Below, in pieces: positions 25,732 to 35,147 of a DNA stretch of 48,938 nt. Every line of letters starts with the position of its first letter. The stretch's first letter is position 1. The notes under the pieces are model-generated. The model ran no database searches. It was not told where the DNA came from and saw only the letters and a list, made by a program, of their open reading frames with translations. The position numbers and the translations under genes are program-made. Origin of the DNA: Falsigemmobacter faecalis (GTDB lineage Bacteria > Pseudomonadota > Alphaproteobacteria > Rhodobacterales > Rhodobacteraceae); NCBI RefSeq assembly GCF_003863335.1, contig NZ_RRAZ01000027.1, positions 1-48,938 on the forward strand, written 5' to 3'.

Positions 25732-26501
25732 CCCTTCACCGCATCAGCGCGGCCTGCGCGAAAGCGGCGGTCGTAAGAGGTTGAATAAAGGCAGCTTTCG
25801 CCAAAATCTTCCCGCCCAAGCGCCTGGCCCACCAGGATCAGGGCAGTCCGTTCCATTGTATTGCCTACGGCCGTGGCGATATCGGCCAGTGTGGCGCGTA
25901 TCACCCGCTCATCGGGCCAGCTTGCCCGCCAGATCACTGCCACCGGGCAGTCAGGACCATAGTGCTGCGCCAGTTCCGCCGCTGTCTCGTCCAGCTTATG
26001 GATCGACAGATGAATGGCCAGCGTCGCCCCCGTTGCGGCAAAGGCCGCCAGGGTCTCGCCTTCGGGCATGGCCGAGGCGCGGCCCGATGTGCGGGTCAGG
26101 ATGACGCTTTGTGCCACGCCCGGCAGGGTTAGCTCGCAGCCCAAAGTGGCGGCCGAGGCAGCAAACGAGGGCACCCCCGGCGTCACGTCACAGGGAATAT
26201 CCAGCGCGCGCAGTCGGCGCAGCTGTTCGCCCATTGCCGACCAGACCGAGAGATCGCCCGAATGCAGCCGTGCCACATCCAGCCCCGCCGCATGGGCGGC
26301 GGCGATTTCGGCGATGATCTGGTCGAGATCGAGGGGGGCGGTGTTCACAATCCGCGCGCCGGGCGGGCAGTGGGCCAGGATCGCCTCGGGGATCAGTGAG
26401 CCTGCATAAAGGCAGACCGGCGAGGCCGCGATCAGATCGCGCCCGCGCAGCGTCAGCAGATCCGGCGCTCCCGGGCCCGCCCCAATAAAGTGAACCGTCA
26501 T
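25728..26501 (-). CDS. cobM: Precorrin-4 C11-methyltransferase (CobM)
   Basis: A 257-residue tetrapyrrole methylase. Motifs [40 protein letters not shown] and [13 protein letters not shown] match CobM/CbiF. It methylates C11 to give precorrin-5. Both ends overlap neighbours by 4 bases (cobE upstream, cobB downstream). Confidence 0.95.
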   Translation of the reverse strand: MTVHFIGAGPGAPDLLTLRGRDLIAASPVCLYAGSLIPEAILAHCPPGARIVNTAPLDLDQIIAEIAAAHAAGLDVARLHSGDLSVWSAMGEQLRRLRALDIPCDVTPGVPSFAASAATLGCELTLPGVAQSVILTRTSGRASAMPEGETLAAFAATGATLAIHLSIHKLDETAAELAQHYGPDCPVAVIWRASWPDERVIRATLADIATAVGNTMERTALILVGQALGREDFGESCLYSTSYDRRFRAGRADAVKG

Positions 26502-26890
26502 GGATGGGGCCTTTCATTGATAATCGGGGCGTCAAAGGGTGCCTGCGCCAGCGCGCCGGTCAGCCGGTTGTCAAAGGATCGGCGCGCGGGCTGCAAAATC
26601 ACCCCGCCCGGGCAGGCGATCAGGGCGCAGGCCTCGGCCACGGATCCGGTGCCATAGGCGGCAAGACTGCGGGCGCTTTGGCTCATGGTTGGCACGCCGG
26701 ACAATGTGGTGCGTGGGATCAGCGTCAACTGTCGCCCAAGGCCGCGCAGTACGGCGATCAGCGGCAGATGGCGGCGAAACTCCGGCACGGCGATTGCGCA
26801 GTCCTGCGGGGCGGAAAGCCTGGCGGTCAGATCATAAAACCCCGCCAGATCGGCGTGTTCGCGCAGGCCAAGGCCGAGAACCACCCTCAT
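26498..26890 (-). CDS. cobE: Cobalamin biosynthesis protein CobE
   Basis: A 130-residue protein of the CobE/GbiG-C type. The start is [24 protein letters not shown] near residue 90 is also typical. The exact chemistry of CobE is not settled; it is associated with the aerobic pathway and is related to the C-terminal part of CbiG. The ATG at 26890 overlaps the cobL stop by 4 bases; an ATG-containing extension to 26905 is possible but unlikely. Confidence 0.85.
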   Translation of the reverse strand: MRVVLGLGLREHADLAGFYDLTARLSAPQDCAIAVPEFRRHLPLIAVLRGLGRQLTLIPRTTLSGVPTMSQSARSLAAYGTGSVAEACALIACPGGVILQPARRSFDNRLTGALAQAPFDAPIINERPHP

Positions 26891-28065
26891 CGCACCACCT
26901 GCCACTGCACGACCGGGTAGCTCGCTTTCCAGCCGCGCAGACGGCCAAGGGGGGCGGCCTCGGACAGCTCAATGCGCAACAGGCTGCCGCCAAACCGGCC
27001 ATGGGCCTTTGCCAGCATACTTTCGGTTTCCAGCGTCACCCCATGGACCACCAGACGACATCCGACCGGCAGTCGCGCCCAAAGGGCGTCAAGCAGGGCG
27101 TGGTCAAAACCGCCGCCGACAAAAACCGCGTCCGGGTCGGGCAGAGCGGCGATATGGGCAAGGTTTTCCCCTACCAGGACATCGCCGGCGCCTGGGCAAA
27201 AAGCGGCGATATTGGACAGCGCCCGCGCGGCACGCACAGGGTCACGCTCCACACCAATCGCGCGGTTTTTCGGATGGGCCAGCAGCCATTCGACCGCGAC
27301 CGAGCCTGAACCGCTGCCCAGATCCCACAACAGCTCGCCCGCCCGCGGGGCCAGCGCCGAAAGCGCCAGTGCCCGGATGGGGCGTTTGGTGATCTGGCCA
27401 TCATGCTCGAAAAGCACGTCGTCACGCCCGCTCGCCAGAGGGATGGCCGGACCGTCCCGCAGCTCAATCGCGCAGGCCACGGGGGCTGCAGTCGGTGCCA
27501 CCGCATCCCCGGCCAGCAGTCGGGTGATGCGTTCGTCTGGGCCGCCCAGGCGCTCCATGACCCACAGATCGGCGGTGCCAAATCCGTGGGTTGCGAGATA
27601 GGCTGCCAGCTCGGCCGGGGCTTTACCGTCGCGCAGCGTCACGATCAGCCGCTGTCCCGGCTGCAGATCGCGCTTCAGCCGCGTAAGGGGCGCCGCATGC
27701 AGGCCAAGGCAGGTCACCTCTTCCAGCCGCCAGCCAAGGCGGGCGGCTGCCAGCGAAAACACCGAAGGCTGCGGATAGCAGCGCCATTCCTCGGGGCGCA
27801 GGTCCTTTGCCAGGGTGCCGCCCGCGCCATGCCAGAACGGATCCCCCGAGACCAGCGCCGCCACCCGCGCCCTGCCGCGCAGCGCCAGCAGGCTTTCGGG
27901 CGAAAAAGGCACGGGCCAGGGGCGTTTATCCCCATGTTCAATCATCGCCAGATGTCGCGTGCCGCCAAAGACCACGTCGGCCCTTGCCAGGGCGGTCTGT
28001 GCTGCGGCACAGAGGCCCGGAGCGCCGTCCTCGCCAATCCCGATCAGTGAAAGCCAGTCAGTCAT
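26887..28065 (-). CDS. cobL: Precorrin-6Y C5,15-methyltransferase, decarboxylating (CobL)
   Basis: A 392-residue fusion of the two methyltransferase domains that are separate CbiE and CbiT in the anaerobic pathway. The N-terminal half has LIGIGEDGAPGLCAAAQ and ALVSGDPFWHGAGG; the C-terminal half (from about residue 235) has LLWDLGSGSGSVAVEWLL for SAM. It methylates C5 and C15 and decarboxylates the acetate on C12. The ATG at 28065 is the complement of the same CATG in which cobK starts, so the two start codons overlap by 2 bases; an upstream in-frame start at 28092 would lie inside cobK. Confidence 0.93.
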   Translation of the reverse strand: MTDWLSLIGIGEDGAPGLCAAAQTALARADVVFGGTRHLAMIEHGDKRPWPVPFSPESLLALRGRARVAALVSGDPFWHGAGGTLAKDLRPEEWRCYPQPSVFSLAAARLGWRLEEVTCLGLHAAPLTRLKRDLQPGQRLIVTLRDGKAPAELAAYLATHGFGTADLWVMERLGGPDERITRLLAGDAVAPTAAPVACAIELRDGPAIPLASGRDDVLFEHDGQITKRPIRALALSALAPRAGELLWDLGSGSGSVAVEWLLAHPKNRAIGVERDPVRAARALSNIAAFCPGAGDVLVGENLAHIAALPDPDAVFVGGGFDHALLDALWARLPVGCRLVVHGVTLETESMLAKAHGRFGGSLLRIELSEAAPLGRLRGWKASYPVVQWQVVR

Positions 28066-28807
28066 GAAACGCACTCTTGTTCTTGGCGGCACTACCGAGG
28101 CCAGCGCCCTGGTCGCAGAACTGGCCCGCCAGGGGCTGCCTGCGGTGCTTTCTTATGCGGGCCGCGTGGATCAGCCGCGCGCCCAGCCGGTCCCGGTGCG
28201 GGTAGGCGGCTTTGGCGGGGTGGCGGGGCTGGCCGAATATCTGCGGGCTGAAAACATCGGGCAGATTGTCGATGCCACGCACCCCTTTGCCGCCCGGATC
28301 AGCGCCAATGCCGTTGAGGCCGCAGCCCTGAGCGGCGTGCCGCTTCGTGCCTTTGAGCGCCCTGCCTGGCAGCCCCAACCGGGCGATTCCTGGCAGGAGG
28401 TTGCGGATATCTCCGGGGCCGTCCAGGCACTTCAGCGCCCTGCGGCCCGGGTGTTTCTGGCCATCGGGCGTCTGCATCTGGCAGCTTTCGCCCATCTGTC
28501 GCAGCATGATTTCCTGCTGCGGGTGGTGGATGTGCCGCAGGCGGATTTTCCGCTGCCCAGGGCGCGGATCGAAGTGGCCCGCGGCCCGTTTTCGCTGGCG
28601 GATGATCTGGCCCTGATGCGCGGTCACCGTACCGAAATTTTGGTGGCCAAAAACGCAGGCGGCGCGGGTGCGCAGGCGAAAATCGACGCTGCCCGCCAGC
28701 TGGGGCTGGAGGTGGTGATGATCGCCCGCCCCGCGGTGCCCGCGCGGCAGGTGATTGGCGGTCTCCATGGCGTGATGGCCTGGCTTCATACGCGCCTCGG
28801 GGTATAA
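28064..28807 (+). CDS. cobK: Precorrin-6A reductase (CobK)
   Basis: A 247-residue NADPH-dependent reductase that makes precorrin-6B. The start KRTLVLGGTTEASALVAEL is characteristic, followed by DATHPFAARISANA, RVFLAIGRLHLAAFA and LVAKNAGGAGAQAKIDAA. It is on the opposite strand to its neighbours cobL and cobJ: its start codon overlaps that of cobL in CATG, and its end overlaps cobJ by 22 bases. The frame is open for 83 codons upstream, but conserved sequence begins at 28064. Confidence 0.94.
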   Translation: MKRTLVLGGTTEASALVAELARQGLPAVLSYAGRVDQPRAQPVPVRVGGFGGVAGLAEYLRAENIGQIVDATHPFAARISANAVEAAALSGVPLRAFERPAWQPQPGDSWQEVADISGAVQALQRPAARVFLAIGRLHLAAFAHLSQHDFLLRVVDVPQADFPLPRARIEVARGPFSLADDLALMRGHRTEILVAKNAGGAGAQAKIDAARQLGLEVVMIARPAVPARQVIGGLHGVMAWLHTRLGV

Positions 28808-29520
28808 GTATAGCGCCCGACCCGTCGGGTGTTCGACGCCCCGACAATCACCACCGTGCGCATATCGGCCATCTCAGGCTCTGCCTGTGCCAGCGGCACC
28901 ACCTTGATCGCCTGTTCCGGCGTGGAGACGGCACGAGCAAAGATCACCAGCCGTTCAGGCCCGGCCCCCTGCCGCAGCGTGTCCAGAACTTCCGCAAACT
29001 GATGTGGCCGCGACTTTGACCGCGGGTTGTAAAAGGCCATAGCAAAATCGCCCTCAAGCGCCAGGCGAATGCGTTTGAGCACCAGATCAAAGGGTTTGAG
29101 GTTATCCGACAGGTTGATGGCGCAGAAATCATGGCCAAGGGGCGCACCTGCCGCGGCGGCCGCTGCCAGCATGGCGGTTATGCCTGGCATTACCTCAATC
29201 TGCAGCCCGGCCCAGGCGGGCGGGCCATCCTCCAGCGCCTCGAACACGGCTGAGGCCATGGCAAAAACCCCCGGATCGCCGGAGGAGACTACCACTACAT
29301 CTGCGCCACCTGCGGCCAGTTCCAGCGCGTGGCGGGCGCGGTCCAGCTCAACCCGGTTGTCGCTGGGGTGCAGCCGCAGGCCGGGGCGCGACGCAATACG
29401 CGCAACATAGGGGATATAGCCGATGACATCACTGGCCCGGGCCAGCGCAATGCTGACCTCGGGTGTCACCAGGGCCTCATCACCGGGGCCAAGCCCCGCG
29501 ATCACCAGGGTACCGCTCAT
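28786..29520 (-). CDS. cobJ: Precorrin-3B C17-methyltransferase (CobJ)
   Basis: A 244-residue methylase that methylates C17 and carries out ring contraction to precorrin-4. Visible motifs are VIAGLGPGDEALVTPEV, VIGYIPYVARI, VVVSSGDPGVFAMASAVFE, HDFCAINLSDNLKPF and FYNPRSKSRPHQ, all typical of CobJ/CbiH. The ATG at 29520 overlaps the cobI stop by 4 bases. Confidence 0.95.
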   Translation of the reverse strand: MSGTLVIAGLGPGDEALVTPEVSIALARASDVIGYIPYVARIASRPGLRLHPSDNRVELDRARHALELAAGGADVVVVSSGDPGVFAMASAVFEALEDGPPAWAGLQIEVMPGITAMLAAAAAAGAPLGHDFCAINLSDNLKPFDLVLKRIRLALEGDFAMAFYNPRSKSRPHQFAEVLDTLRQGAGPERLVIFARAVSTPEQAIKVVPLAQAEPEMADMRTVVIVGASNTRRVGRYTYTPRRV

Positions 29521-30233
29521 GGCCGGCGGCCCTGGCCGTGGATCAACACGATCGAGAAATAGGGCACCTCGCCCGTCACCTCAGACAGCGGGCGCAGGCG
29601 CTGGTCTGGCATGGTGCCATATTCGACCAAAACCGCGCGCTCATATTTGCCTGCGGATTTCAGCGCGCTGACCAGCTTTGGCAGATTGCGCCCGATCTTC
29701 ATCACCACGGCGGCGTCGGTCTCGGCCAGCCTGCCGGCCAGCGCCTCTTCGGGCAGGGTTGCCGGAAGCACCGTCAGAATATCATCGCCCCAGGTGATGG
29801 GCTGGCCACTGGCCGTCCAGCAGCCCACCATGCCCGGAATGCCTGGCACAACCTCAACCAGATCGCGCGGCAGGCGGGTATAAAGATGCATGAACGACCC
29901 GTAGAAGAAGGGGTCGCCTTCGCAGAGCACCACCACATCCCCGTTACGGGCCAGTTCGCTGAGACGCGTGGTCCAGTCATCATAGAAAGCCGAGAAAAGC
30001 GCGTTATAGCGCGGATCGCTGAGTGGGATTTCCGTGGTCACGGGGTAATCCATCGGCAGTTCCCGCGCGCCTTCCGGGATCAGGCCCTGCACCATCCGCC
30101 GCGCCTGACCTGCGCGGCCCGCTTTTCGAAACCAGGCCACCTGACGGGCTGAGGTCAGGATGCGGTGGGATTTGACGCTCATCAGCTCAGGATCGCCCGG
30201 GCCCAGACCGATGCAGATGATTTTGCCGGTCAT
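29517..30233 (-). CDS. cobI: Precorrin-2 C20-methyltransferase (CobI)
   Basis: A 238-residue methylase with ICIGLGPGDPELMSVKSHRI at the start, VVLCEGDPFFYGSFMHLY in the middle and VEVVPGIPGMVGC later, as in CobI/CbiL. It forms precorrin-3A. It begins 3 bp after the cobH stop and overlaps cobJ by 4 bases. Confidence 0.95.
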   Translation of the reverse strand: MTGKIICIGLGPGDPELMSVKSHRILTSARQVAWFRKAGRAGQARRMVQGLIPEGARELPMDYPVTTEIPLSDPRYNALFSAFYDDWTTRLSELARNGDVVVLCEGDPFFYGSFMHLYTRLPRDLVEVVPGIPGMVGCWTASGQPITWGDDILTVLPATLPEEALAGRLAETDAAVVMKIGRNLPKLVSALKSAGKYERAVLVEYGTMPDQRLRPLSEVTGEVPYFSIVLIHGQGRRP

Positions 30234-30236
30234 GTC

Positions 30237-30866
30237 TTACTCCTGTCCTGCCGCAAGGGCATTGACTGCCGCCACGGTGATCGCCGATCCGCCGATGCGC
30301 CCTTCGGTGATGCACCAGGGCAGCGGATTGTCGGCCCGCAGTGCGTCCTTTGATTCCGCCGCCCCGATGAACCCCACGGGGCAGCCGATAATGGCCGCAG
30401 GGCGCGGAAATTCCGGGTCATCAAGCAGGTTCAGCAGATGAAAAAGGGCGGTCGGGGCATTGCCGATGGCCACGACCGCGCCCGCCAGATGCGGGCGCCA
30501 CAGCTCAATCGCCGCAGCAGAGCGGGTATTTCCGATTGCCTGTGCAAGGTCCGGCACCCGGGGGTCACGCAGGGTGCATATCACCTCGTTATTCGCGGGC
30601 AGGCGCGCGCGGGTGATGCCTTCCGAGACCATCTTCGCATCGCAAAGGATAGGGGCACCGGCCTCCAGCGCCGCGCGGGCCGCGATGGCAAAGCCCGGGG
30701 CAAACTGGATCTGCGGTGCGATGGACACGAGGCCCGCCGCATGGATCATCCGCACCGCGACGATCTCTTCTTCGGGGGTAAAGCGCGCCAGATCCGCCTC
30801 GTCGCGGATGGTGGCAAAGGAGGCGCGGTAGATGGCGGCGCCATCGGTTTCATACTGGTGGCGCAA
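30237..30866 (-). CDS. cobH: Precorrin-8X methylmutase (CobH)
   Basis: A 209-residue isomerase that moves the C11 methyl to C12 to give hydrogenobyrinic acid. YETDGAAIYRASFATIR is the conserved start, followed by RMIHAAGLV, containing the catalytic histidine, and the C-terminal PAAIIGCPVGFIGAAESK. I choose a TTG start at 30866 because GGAGGG sits 4-5 bases upstream and the length then matches CobH; an ATG at 30926 would add 20 residues within cobG. With this start it overlaps the cobG end by 17 bases. Confidence 0.9.
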   Translation of the reverse strand: MRHQYETDGAAIYRASFATIRDEADLARFTPEEEIVAVRMIHAAGLVSIAPQIQFAPGFAIAARAALEAGAPILCDAKMVSEGITRARLPANNEVICTLRDPRVPDLAQAIGNTRSAAAIELWRPHLAGAVVAIGNAPTALFHLLNLLDDPEFPRPAAIIGCPVGFIGAAESKDALRADNPLPWCITEGRIGGSAITVAAVNALAAGQE

Positions 30867-31962
30867 AATGCCCTCCTGTGGCTGCGGCAAGGGTGTGGGG
30901 GGCAAGGCAGGTCTGCGCGGGCGCATCCCCGGCCCGGCCCTGCAGGATCAGATCAAAGTGCCCGTCCCGCCCCGTCAGGGTCACATCGGCGGGGGTGGCG
31001 CGGGCGCAGCCTTTGGCGCAGCCCGACAGGTGCAGACGGCGTCCCGGTGGCACCAGGGATGCGAGCCGCACGGCCAGATCCCGCGTGGTGACGCTGGCCG
31101 CGCTGCAATGGGGCGCGCCGGGGCAGGCGTCCACCCGCAGGCGGGCATCATCTGGGTTTTGCAGCCAGTGCCGGGTGCCGGGTGGCGGGCTGTCGGGGCG
31201 CACCGCGCGCCAGGGCGTCAGCCGCAGGCTCTGGCCCCCAAGCTCGCGGAAGGCCTGCGAGGACGCTGCGCCAAAGGGGGCAAACAAAAGACCCGATGCC
31301 CGCAAAAGATCCGCCATGGCAGGTTGCGGGCGCGGGGGCGCATCCTGACGCAAGGGGGGCGCATGGCCGTTGCGCAGCGCCAAAGCCATGCGCGGGCAGT
31401 CGGTTTTCACAAACCAATGCAACAGCTTGCGCAGCAGTTCGGGCAGGTCGCCGGGCTGGAAAATCTGGCCCATCGGAGAACCATCGGGGCGCAGGATTAG
31501 GCCCACATCGCTTTGCTCAATCCGCAGATCAGCCGAGGCCAGCTGCAGACAGGCCGCGCTGCCGGTATCGAGCGCGAAGCCGAATTTCGGCGGCAGATCG
31601 GGGGCGTGTTGCAGGCAGTCTTCCAGCAGCGTGATCAGATCCGCCGTCGCATCACCGGCCTGCCACAGCGGAGTGGTGATGATATTGCGCCGTGCTTCCG
31701 CGGCGGGGTCGCTGTCCAAAAGCGCCAGATCGGCCAGGGCCTGATGCAGATCGGGCAGGGCAGCCGTCGTCACCCCGCGCAGCTGAAGCGCGGCGCGGCT
31801 GCCCAGATCAATCGCCCCGCTGCCATAGCGCGCGGCCAGTTCGGCCAGACCGGCGAGCTGATCCGCCGAAAGCATTGAGCCGCGCGGACGCAGCCGCAGC
31901 AGCAGCCCATCGCCCGCAGGCATCGGGCGCAGAGCGCCAGGGCACCAGCCTTTGCGGCTCAT
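30850..31962 (-). CDS. cobG: Precorrin-3B synthase (CobG)
   Basis: A 370-residue enzyme of the sulfite/nitrite reductase-like family that uses oxygen to form precorrin-3B, the marker of the aerobic route. Cysteines for the 4Fe-4S cluster are visible in ACPGAPHC and in SGCAKGCA (about residues 280-320), with GSRAALQLRGV in the N-terminal part. Its start overlaps the cobN stop by 4 bases. Confidence 0.94.
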   Translation of the reverse strand: MSRKGWCPGALRPMPAGDGLLLRLRPRGSMLSADQLAGLAELAARYGSGAIDLGSRAALQLRGVTTAALPDLHQALADLALLDSDPAAEARRNIITTPLWQAGDATADLITLLEDCLQHAPDLPPKFGFALDTGSAACLQLASADLRIEQSDVGLILRPDGSPMGQIFQPGDLPELLRKLLHWFVKTDCPRMALALRNGHAPPLRQDAPPRPQPAMADLLRASGLLFAPFGAASSQAFRELGGQSLRLTPWRAVRPDSPPPGTRHWLQNPDDARLRVDACPGAPHCSAASVTTRDLAVRLASLVPPGRRLHLSGCAKGCARATPADVTLTGRDGHFDLILQGRAGDAPAQTCLAPHTLAAATGGHFAPPV

Positions 31963-34900
31963 GTGCGCGGGCCCCTGCTGTTGCGCCGCAGGTCATGCGG
32001 GTCGAATTCGACAAAAATCGCTTCCATGCGGGCAAGGGCCGCGGGGTTCTCGTCGCGCAGGAACTGCGCCACTTCGGGGGTGCCAAGGGTGGCGCTGCGA
32101 TAAAGCTCGAAGAGATGGGCAGGCACGGCATCAGCCAGGCGGGCAAAGGCGGCCATATGCTCCAGTGTCGCCGCAATTTCCGCCGCGCCGCGGAATTTAT
32201 GTCGCATCATCCCGGCCAGCCAAACCGGACTGGCGGCACGGGCGCGAAGAACGCGTGCGATCTCTTCCGAAAGGGCGCGGGCCCTGGGGCGGTCCGGGCG
32301 TGTGGCATCCAGATGCAGCATGGCTAACGGCTGCAGCCCAAGGGCATGCCGGGCGGCGGCAAAGCCGCCCTCATGGGCCGCATAATCCATGGCCAGCAGC
32401 AGATCCGTCTCGGCCAAATCCTGAGACAGTACAAAAGCTTCTGCCGCGCGCACTCGCTGTTCCAGCGCTGCCGGATCAGGCCTGCCAAGCGCGTCGTAGC
32501 AGGAGTTTTGCAGCCAGGCCTGTCCGGCCGTGTCGCGGTCCATCGCCTCGTCAATGCCGGTGCCATAGCGCCCCGGTGCGGGGGCAAAGACGCGCGGCCC
32601 GGGGGGGGCTGCGGTATAGGGGTTCACATCCGCCGCCTCATCCCGCGCCGCGAGCGCTGCGCAGCCCGCTTCAAACAGGGTGGCAAGCTCGGGGAAGGTA
32701 TCACGAAACAGCCCCGAGACCCGCAGCGTCACGTCAATCCGCGGGCGGTCCATCAGCGTGTAGGGGGTGATCTCGAAGCCGGTCACCCGCTCGGTCTGCG
32801 GATCCCACAGCGGCTTTAATCCCGCCAGATGCAGCGCCATGGCAAAATCCTCGCCCGAGGTGCGCATGGTGGCGGACCCCCAGAGGTTCAGCAGGACCGC
32901 TTTGGGATAATCGCCGTAGTCCTGCAAATGGCGGCGGACGAACTCTTCGGCCAGCCGCACCCCCTGAGCCCAGGCCGTGCGGCTGGGCACGGCGCGGGGG
33001 TCGATACCGTAAAGGTTGCGCCCCGTGGGCAGCACATCGCTGCGGCCCTTCCAGGGCGAGCCGGAAGGGCCGGGGGCGATCCATCGCCCCTGCAGCGCAT
33101 CAGGGATTGAGCGGCGCTCTGCCAGCAGGGACGCAGCCTCACCCTGCGGCTGACCATCGGGGTCGGGGGTGCCACGGCCCCAGATATGGAGCCCGTCACC
33201 GAACTGGCTTTCTTTCAGATCGCAGACGAAACGGTCAATGGTGGTGATGGCCTCGGCGGGGCTTGCGTTCGGGGCAAGGCCAAGATCCGCCTCCAATCCC
33301 TCGCGCTGCGCTTCCTGCCGGATGGCGGGGATCAGGCGCAGACGGCGGGCCGGGTCAAGGCCATCGGCGGTGGCATATTCATCGAGCAGCGCTTCCAGCC
33401 GGGCCAGATTTTGCGGCAGGCCTGCGTCAACCAGCGGCGGTGGCAGATGGCCAAGGGTGACGGCTCCCAGACGCCTGCGGGCCTGGGCGGCTTCGCCGGG
33501 GTCGTTGACGATAAAGGGGTAAATCACCGGCAACCCGCCGGTCAGTGCCTCGGGCCAACAGCTGTCAGACAGAGCCACGGCTTTACCGGGCAGCCATTCC
33601 AGCGTGCCATGCGCGCCGATATGGATCAGCGCGCGAACCTGTGCCACCACCCGCAGCCACAGATAGAAGGCGATATACTCGACCGATGGTTGCGCGCTGA
33701 GGTCATGATAGCTGGCTTCGCGGGTGGCGCGATCGCCGCGTTCGGGTTGCAGGGAAATCAACAGATTACCCTGCCAAAATGCCCGGATCCGGGGCGGCGT
33801 GACGGGCAGATCAAGGCCCCCGCGCAGGGCATCCGGAAGCAGCGCAACTGCCCGTGCCCAAGATCCGTCAGGCCAGTCAAGGCGGCTTTGCTGTAAGCCC
33901 TGCAACAGCTGATCATCGCTGATCTGCTGTCCCAGATCTTCGCAAATGGCGGCCGCCGAGGCCAGCGCATCCAGTCCCACCGCATGGGCCAGACGCCACT
34001 CCTTGCCAGGATAGGTGGACAGGACCAGCGCCACCGGGCGGGTGTCAGGTCTTTGCAGCGAAATCCAGTTGGTCACGCGGCTTACCAGGGCGGCAATGCG
34101 TTCAGGGTCCGGGCAATGGCGCTGCAGGGCATATTGCAGATCCGGGTCCGGCTGCTGCAGTTCTTTGAAGGAGATCACGCCGCCGTTCAGCCGGCCATCC
34201 ACCTCAGGCAGGGCGATATGCATGGCGAGGTCGGCTGCCGAAAGGCCCCGCTCTGTGCCTGCCCAGGCCGCGTGGGGTGCGGTAGCATGGATGGCTTGAA
34301 ACACCGGCACATCTGCCGCATCCAGCGGCGAGGCCCCATTGCTGCGGGCCGAAAAGGCGGTGGTGTTCACAATCGCCGCCGGGCGCAGATCGGCCAGCAC
34401 CGCTTTGAGCCATTCAGCAGCACTCGCGTCTTTCAGGCTGGGGACGAAAAGGCCGATGGCGGCAAGGCCTGCGGCCTCAAATCCGCGGATCAGGGCGGCG
34501 ACGGCTTCGGTATCGGCTGCTGTGGCCCAGGCGCGGTAAAAAGGAATAACGACCAGGTCCTGACCTGGTATCGGACGAAAGCTCTGCAAAGGTCCGTGGT
34601 TCGGGTGCCAAAATCCAAAGTCCGGCAGTGTTTTCAAGCCCGGAACAGGCCCTGCATAAAGCCCCGAGGCCAGCGCCAGTTGCGCAAGTGCCGCCTGCGC
34701 CGCGATTTCGCCCCCCGCATCGCAAAGCTGCGTCAGCCGGCGCAGCGTTGCCACCGGCAGGGTGGAGGCGGCTTCCAGCACCGGATCGGGCAGCCCGTCT
34801 GCGGGCAGAAAGGCCAGTGCTATGCCGCGGGCGCGGGCAATGCGCGACAGCTCTTCCACGCCGTAGGGCCAATAACTTTTGCCGCCGATCAGGCGCACCA

Positions 34901-35147
34901 GCACGCCTTTGGCATGCATCAGCGTCTGATCGACATAGGTATCAACGGAGAGCGGGTGGCGCAGACGCGACAGACTGGCCAGCCGCAGGCTGGGCAGCGC
35001 CGCAAGCCCGCGCCGCCATCCTGCCGCGAAAGCCCCAAGATCACTGTCTGAGAACGACAGGACCACCAGATCCGCAGGCTCTTGCTTCAGATCTTCGGGG
35101 AGTACGGTCTCTTCCAGGCCGTGGCTTTCGCGAAACAGGACGTGCAT
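31959..35147 (-). CDS. cobN: Cobaltochelatase large subunit CobN
   Basis: A 1062-residue subunit that binds hydrogenobyrinic acid a,c-diamide and inserts cobalt with ATP-driven CobS and CobT. Characteristic stretches are VDTYVDQTLMHAKGVLVRLI near residue 75, IGAHGTLEWLPGKAVALSD near 530 and GLPVIYPFIVNDPGEAAQ just after. It is shorter than the roughly 1275-residue Pseudomonas denitrificans protein. CobS and CobT are not in the window, so they must be supplied from elsewhere or the chelatase is incomplete. The start touches the cobW stop (TGATG). Confidence 0.95.
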   Translation of the reverse strand: MHVLFRESHGLEETVLPEDLKQEPADLVVLSFSDSDLGAFAAGWRRGLAALPSLRLASLSRLRHPLSVDTYVDQTLMHAKGVLVRLIGGKSYWPYGVEELSRIARARGIALAFLPADGLPDPVLEAASTLPVATLRRLTQLCDAGGEIAAQAALAQLALASGLYAGPVPGLKTLPDFGFWHPNHGPLQSFRPIPGQDLVVIPFYRAWATAADTEAVAALIRGFEAAGLAAIGLFVPSLKDASAAEWLKAVLADLRPAAIVNTTAFSARSNGASPLDAADVPVFQAIHATAPHAAWAGTERGLSAADLAMHIALPEVDGRLNGGVISFKELQQPDPDLQYALQRHCPDPERIAALVSRVTNWISLQRPDTRPVALVLSTYPGKEWRLAHAVGLDALASAAAICEDLGQQISDDQLLQGLQQSRLDWPDGSWARAVALLPDALRGGLDLPVTPPRIRAFWQGNLLISLQPERGDRATREASYHDLSAQPSVEYIAFYLWLRVVAQVRALIHIGAHGTLEWLPGKAVALSDSCWPEALTGGLPVIYPFIVNDPGEAAQARRRLGAVTLGHLPPPLVDAGLPQNLARLEALLDEYATADGLDPARRLRLIPAIRQEAQREGLEADLGLAPNASPAEAITTIDRFVCDLKESQFGDGLHIWGRGTPDPDGQPQGEAASLLAERRSIPDALQGRWIAPGPSGSPWKGRSDVLPTGRNLYGIDPRAVPSRTAWAQGVRLAEEFVRRHLQDYGDYPKAVLLNLWGSATMRTSGEDFAMALHLAGLKPLWDPQTERVTGFEITPYTLMDRPRIDVTLRVSGLFRDTFPELATLFEAGCAALAARDEAADVNPYTAAPPGPRVFAPAPGRYGTGIDEAMDRDTAGQAWLQNSCYDALGRPDPAALEQRVRAAEAFVLSQDLAETDLLLAMDYAAHEGGFAAARHALGLQPLAMLHLDATRPDRPRARALSEEIARVLRARAASPVWLAGMMRHKFRGAAEIAATLEHMAAFARLADAVPAHLFELYRSATLGTPEVAQFLRDENPAALARMEAIFVEFDPHDLRRNSRGPRT

